A stretch of DNA of 64,000 nucleotides from Pisaster brevispinus. Taxonomy: Eukaryota > Echinodermata > Asteroidea > Forcipulatida > Asteriidae. Location: contig JAMKCF010000015.1 in the NCBI GenBank assembly GCA_023634235.1, positions 9,830,087 to 9,894,086 on the forward strand, in the 5' to 3' direction. Under the pieces are notes generated by a model. That model did not search any database. It was not told where the DNA came from and saw nothing but the letters and a program-made list of their open reading frames with translations. The translations under genes were made by a program, and so were the position numbers. This document shows, piece by piece, positions 47,210-64,000 of this stretch; positions within the stretch are counted from its first letter, which is position 1, and the number at the start of each line of letters is the position of its first letter.

Positions 47210-48397
47210 TAGTTGCGATGATCGTAACCCTCCATCCTCCCGACGGTCGCAGACCGGAGGGTTACGAGACACTCTACACACGATTCGACCATCAGTGCAA
47301 TTTCGACCAATGTTGACAGACTAGTCACCAGATTTGCCAATTTTTTCCACTTTCAAAAATCATGACACAAATTCTAAGAACACGGACTTGATCTTCAATG
47401 TCTGATGAATCCATTCATAATACTCAAAACATCATTGAGAAAATATTTTTAAGAAAAAAGGACAAAAACTTACCAGAAACCGAGCGAATTGCTCGTGAAT
47501 CGAACACAGACCATGGTTGAGATTTTGAACCCCGCACTTTCAATATCTCGACGAATCAGCGTAAACCAAGGAAAACCAAACTGGGCGGAGCTTCCGCTGT
47601 AGCCCTAACCCGCTATTCCCACTTGTGGACTCACCCCTCACGAACGATCGGTCAACGACGCATTGGGGAAAATTGTGCGGCGAGAGCGGTGTGTTTATAA
47701 GTACGAGGTTACAATTTTGTATAATATATCACCAGAACGAGGTCGCGATTAGACTCAACCGCACGTCTTCTAACCCCTGGAAAATCGAATTGTATGTTTC
47801 CCTACTCGCCTACTCATTGTAGTATGGAACATGGAGGAAAGAACCAGACTAACAATGTGCATGCGTGTTTTAACGTTCGTGTACAGTGTGATGTATAATA
47901 CATGGACATGTACATACATTGTACATACATGTACTGTACAGCCGATTGCCGAGACAAGCACACCCGTGAGATGAGTTCACAAGCGGGAATACCCGGTTAG
48001 CGGACAACAGCCAAAGCTCCGCCCAGTTTGGTTTTCCTTGGTTTACGCTGATTCGTCGAGATAATAAAGTGCGGGGTTCAAAATCTCAACCATGGACTGT
48101 GTTCGATTCACGAGCAATTCGCTCGGTTTCTGGTAAGTTTTTGTCCTTTTTTCTTAAAAATATTTTCTCAATGATGTTTTGAGTATTATGAATGGATTCA
48201 TCAGACATTGAAGATCAAGTCCGTGTTCTTAGAATTTGTGTCATGATTTTTGAAAGTGGAAAAAATTGGGCAAATCTGGTGACTAGTCTGTCAACATTGG
48301 TCGAAATTGCACTGATGGTCGAATCGTGTGTACAGTGTCTCGTAACCCTCCGGTCTGCGACCGTCGGGAGGATGGAGGGTTACGATCATCGCAACTA
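47210..48397. mobile_element. Long-TIR foldback element (1188 bp), Mutator-like by structure
   Basis: It begins TAGTTGCGATGATCGTAACC and ends with the exact inverse. Arms of about 390-430 bp are near identical in their outer parts and decay inward. It is flanked on both sides by ACAGTCCAC (47201-47209 and 48398-48406). Removing the element and one copy restores a normal minisatellite unit, which supports a real 9-bp target duplication. Long arms plus 9-bp duplications are typical of Mutator-like foldback elements. No transposase is present in the roughly 330-base core, so it would need help in trans. Each end also contains a small hairpin, GTAACCCTCC...GGAGGGTTAC. Confidence 0.85.
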
Positions 48398-48434
48398 ACA
48401 GTCCACTAGCCCCAATGGTCCTAGTGTAGTCCAT
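48398..48434. repeat. Remainder of the 29-bp minisatellite
   Basis: ACAGTCCACTAGCCCCAATG then GTCCTAGTGTAGTCCA is the continuation of the array split by the foldback insertion. Confidence 0.85.
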
Positions 48435-48620
48435 TTATCATTTTTTGCAACTTTTTTTGTGTGAAGTGAGTGGATTTTCTGGACCCACACCAAGCTCAAA
48501 TGTGAAAACAAAGAACACATAGAGCCTAATTTTGCCGTGATCCGTTTTCAAAAGAGAACTCTAGGTGCATAAACGTGAAGGGCAAAACGATTCAAATAGG
48601 ATTTTGTACATGATGACCAG

Positions 48621-48693
48621 CCGGGTTGTGGGCGGAGCGAGGATGCGAACATTGCAATGGTTGCTTTATTTATCCGCTCCGCCCACAGCCCGG
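48621..48693. repeat. 19-bp GC-box inverted repeat
   Basis: CCGGGTTGTGGGCGGAGCG (48621-48639) and CGCTCCGCCCACAGCCCGG (48675-48693) pair with one mismatch across 35 bases. Both arms contain GGGCGG, an Sp1-type GC box. Confidence 0.85.
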
Positions 48694-48701
48694 CCGGCCG
48701 G

Positions 48702-48750
48702 TGACGTCATGAATTGATTGGCACGATTAGAATCAATCCAAAATGGCCGC
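48702..48750. promoter_or_regulatory. Promoter-like motif cluster: CRE and YY1-like site
   Basis: A perfect TGACGTCA (48702-48709) is followed by AAAATGGCCGC (48740-48750), near two GC boxes, in a CpG-richer patch. This resembles a housekeeping promoter, but no transcript direction can be assigned. Confidence 0.35.
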
Positions 48751-49254
48751 GCTCAGTACATGTCGCGAAAAATAAGTCGGAAGAAGTTGAACATTTTGAA
48801 TTGAAATATCTTTTAAAATTGTTATTTATTTAATCACCCAAAACACCCAGGTCAAGAGGTAGGTGAACACATTGACCCGCCCGTAGCGAATGCGCCTCTA
48901 TTTTTTAATCGGTGAGCTGAAGAAAACATGGGTCCTGACGTGTGGCCAAGGATTCAGGTTTCCTGTTCCTTGGCCACACAAGTGGGGCTACCTAGATTCC
49001 TAGAAAACTGAAATCTTCAAAATGAAAATGAAATGAAATGAAACGAAAGATAATTTTAATGACTTCGTAATTTCGAATCAAATTGATTTTGACTACTTTT
49101 TGAGCCCCAACGCTAAGACTATATTAAGTTAAAGTATATTGTAATTTGTATTTTGTAATATAAAATTAGAGTTTTAGACCATCCATTCATTGGCATTATT
49201 TCACATTATTTTGTAGACCACGTCATGAATGAAATCAAAATTGTAATCACCCAC

Positions 49255-49438
49255 CTGCTCTTCTGCCCGTCTTTTTTACATCTCCCTGACCACTTCCACG
49301 CTCAAATATGCCACGCCGTGCGGGAGCGCTTTTAGAATCCTTTGCACCTTTGCGTTTACCCGTGAAGATGATACCATCGTTGTTTGCAGCAGATTTTGGT
49401 GAAGGTATTCCAGCTCTCAATGTTGTGGGAGCCGCCAT
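49255..49438 (-). CDS. Candidate first coding exon of an unidentified gene
   Basis: On the minus strand AAGATGGCGGCTCCC gives an ATG in strong context that doubles as a YY1 motif. It opens 61 codons (MAAPTTLRAGIPSPKSAAN and so on, rich in Lys, Arg, Gly and Ser) up to a possible donor, GCAG|GTGGGT. The segment is CpG-richer than its surroundings. Read through, the frame stops two codons past the donor, so it could instead be a 63-residue protein. No family was recognised and no later exon was found between here and 39.4 kb. Confidence 0.4.
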
Positions 49439-49599
49439 CTTGGATCATTGTTTTCAAAAGTCGGTTGACAAACAAAAGGTGGCGCTGTTGCAAGTTATAC
49501 TCAGTTCGCGATATCGTGGGTCGGTCGGATCCACTCTGATCTCTATAACTGACAGTATAAAATAGAGATCAGTGTAATAGTGGTTGGATCCCGGGTCGG

Positions 49600-50990
49600 A
49601 TCAGTTCAATGGGGCCTTTGAGCCTTTTCTGGAGTAAAACTAAAGGCAAAGCATCACATTTTGGGGGTTATTATTGCGGTTCGAAAAGAAATGTTTGTTC
49701 TTTATTGTGTGGTTTCATGCGAGATGGGGGTTTGGGTTCATACGGTGACCTCAACTATTTTAAATGAGAAAATGATCTGCATTATAAAAAATAATAGGCT
49801 ACCAATAAAGCTGCATTTTCTTACAATACAAATTCATATATAATTTAACATTTTTCTTCACGATCACCTTTTTCTACTTTTTTGTGATTCCGGTCGTTTG
49901 ATGATATTGTTTCCACAAAACGCCCTTGAAAACAGCTGCGAAAGTACAGGCGGCAAAATAACCAGCAGAGCCTCCTACCTTGCTCGTGCAACACTATCAT
50001 GCTTTGGAGTGCAACTAACCAAAAATGGGCCTGTTAATAATAGCATTCAATGGGCGCTTGATTATGAAAAATTATTACCTAAACAACATTTAAAAAAAAA
50101 CCCAAACAAACAAAAACAAAAACTTGAAATAAAGGTTGAACTTGAAAGCAGCCTTACACTTTCAGTTGAGCTGGTTGTTTTTGTGTAGTTCTCTCCTATT
50201 TTTTATATTAATAGAATTAATTATATAGTTTTAAAAAATTGAATTTTCTTTTCCTGTAGTGGCGTAACTTTTAGGGGCACATTTAATGTGATATTTCGAT
50301 TTTAAAAAACTATTTTTTTTTCTTCACATTGACACGCAGACAATGTATTTGTTTTTACACTCACGTCAGATTTTCTTATAAAAATAGTAAATTGAATTGT
50401 CAAAAAGGCGCTGAAAAGGGGCTTGTTTAGGAAAAAGACAAAAGGAAACTTGTCTGGAAGTGCCCCTCTTGAAGAAGAAAAAAGGTGCACTCCCTAAAGT
50501 TTTAAGCTATAGGTAAGGCACTGTTTTTCTTGTTAACTTTAAAAGTAAAGCAGTTAACAAAACTTTTAGGTGGGGCGGGACTGTGGTTGATACAAAAAGT
50601 CAAAGTGTTCTTTCAATTTCAGTAGGTCGCATAAACGGCAAAAACTAATTTCATTGGACGAGCGTATAACTTTCAGTACCGGTACACACAAACCTTTTCA
50701 TTTACAGATAAAGCACCAGACTTACTCGTCGTGCACAATGTGTGTTTCTACCTTCGATGGGTACAAGACCGGTGATACTGTACAAAAGTCAACACATTGT
50801 ATACAGAGTATTATATTGGTATGTTTCACAAAACGTCGGAACAATGCCGACCTCATCTTGCTCTATGATCTCATGAAGTCTACTCTACACTCTAGCATAT
50901 CTTTTCATTCTGATCATGGACAGTGTCAATATTTTGCTGCTGAGCAGAATAACTAGTGTAAAATAGACAAACAATGTGAACAGGACTATT
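49600..50990. other. Intergenic: no gene seen
   Basis: AT-rich sequence with short open frames of up to 100 residues showing no recognisable domains or splice-bounded exons. Confidence 0.5.
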
Positions 50991-51019
50991 TCGTTTGAGA
51001 GATTTCTACATTTTCTCTG

Positions 51020-51176
51020 CTGCTCGTGTGGCGCGGGCCAGCTGTAGCTTGCGCTTACTGCCCTGCCCCTGGTGGCCTGGTGCGTTGGTAAACCCGGAAG
51101 TGGTCAGAATCCATCGAGTTGTATTGCACGGATATAGTTTATCGACTTGGTGCTTCAGAAGCAGAGTTGCAGCTTG
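51020..51176 (+). promoter_or_regulatory. Candidate promoter and noncoding first exon upstream of SH2D4
   Basis: A GC-richer patch contains ACCCGGAAGTGG (ETS/GABPA-like) and ends at a good donor, CTTG|GTAAGTGG. It could be a 5' untranslated exon spliced to the acceptor TTTTACAG at 56423. This is positional inference only. Confidence 0.3.
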
Positions 51177-52096
51177 GTAAGTGGTTTGTTTCAGTTTTAA
51201 ATCAAAGTCAAATTTTATATTTATAAGCAGGTTTTTTGGTAAATGATGGATACTGGGATTCCCACCCGGCAATGCCCGGGCTTGGTTTTTTTGTTAGCCC
51301 CATACATTGTACCTTATTTATTAAGCCTCAGTTACTGAGTTAGGGTACAATTTACAAATGTAGCCCCATAAAAATGTTAAAATAGTGTCAATGTTAGCCC
51401 CATAATAAATAGTGCCAATCCACTTCCTATCCTCGGCCCTAGCACCAATGCATTCCACTCTTTTTGCCCACCGTGGTTTTCATTCAGCTTCATTCTGATG
51501 GAATGCTAACTCACAGTCTCACTCTACGTACTTGGAGTTGGACTGGGGTGCCATACAGTACACTGCTGCTGGAATTTGTAAGGAAAATGATTAAACGACC
51601 ACAGATTTTATAATCAAATGCTTTTTCAGAGTGAATTTGTTTCACATCTTAACTTAAAAGGTAATTTCAACTTGCTGTTTGAGAAGTCATACACACATTC
51701 TCATAAATTAGGTTCACAATTTGCTTTTTAACTATACCAGGATCAAGCACCAGTCCCAATATTTGGGTGCGATAAGTTAGTATAAATAAGTGCAAATACG
51801 CTGGACTTCCTCCTCCACTTCCTACATGTAGGCCCTAGCCCCACATAGCATGATCTCTCAAATGAAAACTCAAGTTTTTTTTTAGGAAATTTTCCCCCCA
51901 ATCTTCACTTACCCATATATCATGATTGTGGTGAGTACATTAAAACGATTTTGTGCAAGCTTGTTTTGGTAAAATTGTATTGTGTTCAGCAACACGATTT
52001 ATAAACAATCCTAACAGTTAGCATGAAACAGCCACACCAAAAAGACTTGAGACAATATTATGCCGATGTTTCAGTTCGCATTGGCACTAAGTATGG
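51177..52096. other. No gene seen
   Basis: AT-rich sequence without recognised exons, RNA genes or clear repeats; possibly first-intron or intergenic DNA. Confidence 0.45.
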
Positions 52097-52209
52097 TAGC
52101 CCACCTTGTTGGGCTGTTATGGCTCTCTTTTAACATCGGTCATATTTATAGTCACCATTAATAAGACCAATGTTAAAAGAGAACCATAACAGCCCAACAA
52201 GTTGGGCTA
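52097..52209. mobile_element. 113-bp hairpin MITE with 8-bp target duplication (hAT-like)
   Basis: TAGCCCACCTTGTTGGGC at the left pairs with GCCCAACAAGTTGGGCTA at the right, and the pairing continues inward through GTTATGG and CTCTTTTAACAT. Flanks AAGTATGG and TAGTATGG match at seven of eight positions, as expected for hAT-type insertion. Confidence 0.7.
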
Positions 52210-52639
52210 TAGTATGGCTGTTGATGAGCTTTAAACATATGTTTCCGCTCAGAGATTTCTCATAAAATTACACAAAAATGAGCAAGTGCAACATCATTCT
52301 AATGAACTTGCCACAAATGCGTCATGGGTAAGTGAACATTGGTGAACAATTCCTGACAAAAAAATATGAGCTCTCATTCTAAAAGTCATGTCAGTCCTTT
52401 GTTGTGGGCATAGGGCCAAGAAGTTGAGGGAGCAGCCAAGTGACATGTTTTGTAGTGTTACAGTATTAAATGGGCTAGGTGTTTGGGGAAAAAATAAATA
52501 TCAGTGTTTTATGTAACTTGTTACTGTTAGAATAATTCATATAACCGATGTGAAAGCAATGTACAAAATGTATACTCACTCAGTGCTTTCCTAAGTCCTG
52601 TAGGAAAAGATCTGAATGCATTCTACTTTTACATTTTCT

Positions 52640-52782
52640 GAAGATTCATCTTAAGATGAGTTGGCAATATCGCCATTAGGCCAAATCACCATAGTAGTTT
52701 GTATTTTGACATCACACTTTGCATAGCAATTAAGGTTGATACTCAGTTAAGATCCATCCCAACTCTTTGTGAAATGGACCCT
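52640..52782 (-). mobile_element. MITE-like repeat, GGGCTC family, copy 4
   Basis: It shares GTTAAGATCCATCCCAACTC and TTTGTGAAATGGACCC, plus the GACATCACACTTTGC core, with the copies at 8675 and 16562. Confidence 0.65.
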
Positions 52783-52805
52783 TGGAGCTTCAATTATCAC
52801 AGCCA

Positions 52806-52880
52806 ACCACTGGGATGGGATTTGAACCCACAACCCCCTTCTTTCTGGAGCAGATATCTGAACCATTAGAAAACAATGAG
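52806..52880 (-). mobile_element. tRNA-derived SINE, second copy of the GGTCTAGTGG family
   Basis: Minus strand reads CTAATGGTTCAGATATCTGC then TTGTGGGTTCAAATCCCATC, matching the 20842-20915 copy around both pol III boxes. Confidence 0.5.
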
Positions 52881-55444
52881 GGATGTACTTTTAACACCAT
52901 TCTTTTACAGTCATGAATATTTTTATGTTGCCAAAGTGGTTGATGCTTTATTTCCAAGTGAAAAAGTTGAAGTAATGCTGCAAATTGTCCAGAAACTGTT
53001 TACGGAAAGTAGATGGAGAAACATTGTAGGATCAGTGCAAGTTATCCATGTTTATTTGATGATGTGTCCCTGTTTTTATTCACTGCATCAGTCAGTCAGT
53101 AAGACCAAGGCAAGACCACCATGACAGGAGTCTGACCATTCACTACATTACCATGTAGCTACCCACCCAACATTCCTACAGTGTTGGCTGATCATTCAGT
53201 CAATCTCAAGATTGTGTTTGTAATATACCATGTCCACTTGGGCAGTTCTTAACAGTTTGTCATCTTACTCTGTACAGTATGTTTTACCTGTCATAGCTAA
53301 TGTGTCATCATAATTATTTGTTAGAAACTACTGCAATTTTTCCCTAACTGTGCATTGTAACCTGAACGTTAGGTCCGAAGGTGCAATGTGGACTGTTCAC
53401 TTGAACAACTGTCCCCCCTGACTGTATGAGAGCTTACACATGTCAAATACGTGTACATTAGGTACTCAAAGGTGTACAATTAATTATAGGGGTAGGTGTA
53501 GTTGACATTGTTCTCCATTTCTACATGGTACATGTACTTGTACTGTACATTGTTTGTTCTAACCTTTGACACCAATAACTCCAATGATCAGTAATGACTA
53601 CTAACTTGCATACATGTGATGCACTAGGCTGCTACATTGATGATTACAGGCATCATAGATGTGATGCATCAAGCAATTAAATTGTTATGCACACTTGTTA
53701 ATCTGCAGTAAGTCAGTAAGTAGGCCTATAGTATTGATGATAGCAAAGCGTTAATCAGATTCCTTGTAAACTTTGTTTTTAGAAATGGTCACCAGTGTCC
53801 TGAACTGCAGTCAGAGAGCTTCCAAGAATTATTGTTTCTTGTCAAAATTTCATAGTGTACAATGTGTTTGAACTACGTACACATTTATTTCCATACTTCT
53901 AGGAAAAGTAACAACAATATACATACTACACTGTATTAGTATTACTGATGTGTAAAGCAAAAAAAAAAGTAGCAATAAGCAGCTGATAATTATAATAGAG
54001 TATGGAATTGTTTTGATGAGCATGAAGCTTGTAGAAAACAGCCATCAACAAACAAACAAACAAACAAATAAACACCCCAACAGAAACACAAACAAAAGGA
54101 CAGACAAACATGGGACATGACAATATTATAGATACACTGACACAAGACGCTTTCAATAAAGTATTGGGTTTTAATTCACGTTTGGATTCAAATTGTATTC
54201 TGTACACTGTACACACTTGGATACGTATACTGTACAAACAATACAATGGCATTTTAATGGCATGTTGAATCTTGATAAATATGTGTGCATTACAGTATGT
54301 TTCTAATACATCAAACATTTATACTGAAAAACAAATTCCCACTTACTTGTTTTCCTTTCCCCGCCCCCCTAAAAGTGTGTGTACCCTTGAAGTACAATGT
54401 AAGTTTCTTTTTGTAGTGTTCTAATTTGTCCAGAGCCAAGCCAACAATTATTGTTTTACATTGTACAAGGAAATTAGCTTTGTTTTGTTTTTATATTTAA
54501 GTGAAAACCCTTAGTAAACACAGAATTCAGTGATCAATACAGAGTCCAAGATAGAGAATGGTACTGAGAAGTTTAAGTCATATAGAGATAATTCATTGGG
54601 ACACTGTGTGTAAGAAAAACTAGGAAGAACTTTATTATTATTATTATTATTCATGGTTTATTAAAACACTGCAATACAGCGGCTAAAAGCCGAAATGTAC
54701 AGTTTACAAAATGGTCATTAAAATTATTACTATATTACAAAAAAAGAATGAAATATCAAATATATAAACACACATGCAACAAATTTGTGACAGAAAAGAA
54801 AAAACAAAAACAAAAACAAAAAAACATTAAAAAGAGCACAAAAACATATGGATTAGATTAAAAATCAACCATCGCTCAGGATCCAAAGAGCCTCGCCACA
54901 CTGAAAACGTTAATTAAGTGGTGAAAAAAAGCATCATTTAGTAAATCCAATATTGCCATTAACATTACAACAATTATTATTGGGACTGATAAACAGCTAC
55001 TTGGCAAAAAATTAAGAAATGGCAAATCACTGTTGGCAAGAACACATTTGGTAATAAAAAATTGCTATTAACATTAAAACCATTCATTAAAACCAAGGGG
55101 ATTTAGCCAGAAGTTCACAAAATGCGAGCAAGAGCCGGAATAGTGGATCGTTTGTACCTTTCAGTACGACACTTGGGAATGTGAAGCCCGGTTACTGTGC
55201 TGGCTCGAAGTACCCTATCACCGGTAGTTGTTTTTCCAGGGGGGAGCATGTTCACTACATGCCTGCCACTTGCCTGCCACTACATCAGGCACACACATTG
55301 TATTACCCAGCTGTGTAAACTGATGAGTGACCAGTGTAGTATGATGGGTCAGCATCATTTTCTCAATGGGTAAAAATGCTTTTTCTTGGGCTTTGTTGCA
55401 TGGTTCTTATATGCCCTCTCAATGTTATTTTTTAACTCTAAGGC
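52881..55444. other. No gene seen
   Basis: AT-rich intergenic or first-intron DNA with (CAAA)n near 54048-54070 and (ATT)n near 54630. A 130-residue minus-strand frame near 54 kb is low complexity and was not accepted. Confidence 0.5.
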
Positions 55445-55845
55445 CATAGACTAACATTAGAACACAGACTGAGTCTGAGAACAGACTGACCAAGACTGAG
55501 ACTGAGAACTTTAAGCCAGAGACTGATACACATCGGACTGAGATTTTAAGGCCATCTGGTCTGAGACCAAGACTGAGACTGAGAACTTTAAGCCAGAGAC
55601 TGATACACAGACTGAGATTTTAAGGCCATCTAGTCTGAGACCAAGACTGAGACTGAGAACTTTAAGCCAGAGACTGATACACAGACTGAGATTTTAAGGC
55701 CATCTAGTCTGAGACCAAGACTGAGACTGAGAACTTTAAGCCAGAGACTGATACACAGACTGAGATTTTAAGGCCATTTATTCTGAGACCAAGACTGAGA
55801 CTGAGAACGTTAAGCCAGAGACTGATACACAGACTGACAATTGCT
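55445..55845. repeat. 74-bp tandem repeat, about 4.5 copies
   Basis: Units GAGAACTTTAAGCCAGAGAC, TGATACACAGACTGAGATTT and TAAGGCCATCTAGTCTGAGA repeat every 74 bases; each is itself rich in GACTGA words. A lone unit reappears at 56058-56100 after about 210 unrelated bases. Confidence 0.92.
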
Positions 55846-56423
55846 GCAAGATTTGCGGAAAGAATACCGAGTCCTACATCCTACACAACTGTCTCTATGT
55901 CACTGTGTCGAGCCATAGTAAATAACTGAGTACCAGCGTACGCAAGCATGCACGTCTATACACAGCAACCAGTCGTGTGTTTTTAAGGGGTGGCGGGAGA
56001 AGTAACAAATCTGTCCAAAATGATTCATTGGAGCATTAGAGTAAGGACCGTTTAGTCTGAGACTGAGAACTTTAAGCCAGAGACTGATACCCAGGCTGAT
56101 ATTGTGTACCATTGGGTGCAATCAAAATTAAACTCTGTGCAGCTGAGTAATTTGTTAAATCAGAGATGCCATGGTTGTCCTTGGATGTTACACACTTGTT
56201 TTATACATATGTTACACAAAGACAAATCCAGCTACTGGAATGATGTTTATGTGTGTCCTACTGTCCTTGTAACTAAATGGGTTGAATACAATTTGTTCAT
56301 ACATAAAAGGCCATTAAAATAAATGGACACTAATTCACTGTACTCTCATATTCCACAAATAGGTTGAAATACATAAGCCAATACTTTGCAGCCCACATTA
56401 GCCTTTTCCTGTTTATTTTACAG

Positions 56424-64000
<7,577 letters not shown>

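Noticed and set aside
47210..48397. TA target duplication (Tc1/mariner-type MITE) for the foldback
   Set aside because: TA is present at both ends, but taking it as the duplication leaves an abnormal minisatellite unit, whereas the 9-bp ACAGTCCAC duplication restores a normal one.
47625..48398. Short open frames inside the foldback element as a transposase
   Set aside because: They are 63-68 residues, differ between the two arms, and show no transposase motifs.
49530..49580. CTGATCTCTA/TAGAGATCAG hairpin
   Set aside because: Only a 10-base stem, with no flanking duplication or further copies seen in the window.
53926..54318. 130-residue minus-strand open frame
   Set aside because: Low-complexity CVFVC-type sequence over a CAAA microsatellite; no start context, splice sites or family resemblance.

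Overview
This window looks like intron-rich, AT-rich nuclear DNA from a marine invertebrate deuterostome, most likely an echinoderm. The reasons are small phased exons spread over tens of kilobases, many tRNA-derived SINEs, foldback and TIR elements, 3' ends of CR1/L2-like retrotransposons carrying the TATAGCGC tail, and very frequent TACATGTA/ACATGTAC words. The species assignment is inference; nothing here proves it.

Two multi-exon protein genes and one intronless gene are well supported. (1) Minus strand, 8932-39383: a complete RUN and FYVE domain-containing protein of the RUFY1/2/3 group. All 14 coding exons join in frame across GT-AG junctions to give 662 residues and a stop. (2) Plus strand, 27691-28620: an intronless class A GPCR nested inside an intron of the RUFY gene on the opposite strand, with unusual TM6 and TM7 motifs. 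(3) Plus strand, 56498 to the window edge: the first five coding exons (379 residues) of an SH2D4A/B-type adaptor. Its SH2 domain would lie beyond the window. A weaker candidate is a CpG-rich first coding exon on the minus strand at 49255-49438 starting inside an AAGATGGCGGC context; its later exons were not found.

The rest is intron and intergenic DNA filled with repeats. 1-8.9 kb: a 47-bp array, low-complexity DNA and no gene. 8.9-39.4 kb: RUFY, whose introns hold a 39-bp array, a 1.8-kb array of 61-bp units, several TIR/foldback elements, SINEs and retrotransposon tails. 39.4-49.2 kb: mostly no gene, with a 29-bp array interrupted by a 1188-bp long-TIR foldback element flanked by 9-bp target duplications. 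49.2-56.4 kb: possible promoter or first exons and intergenic DNA with small MITEs. 56.4-64 kb: SH2D4, with a 22-bp array in its last visible intron.

The most striking observation is the 61-bp minisatellite at 18765-20555. It abuts a RUFY exon, and each of about 29 units repeats the exon-intron boundary, so the intron carries about 29 copies of a 5' splice site identical over nine bases to the real one.
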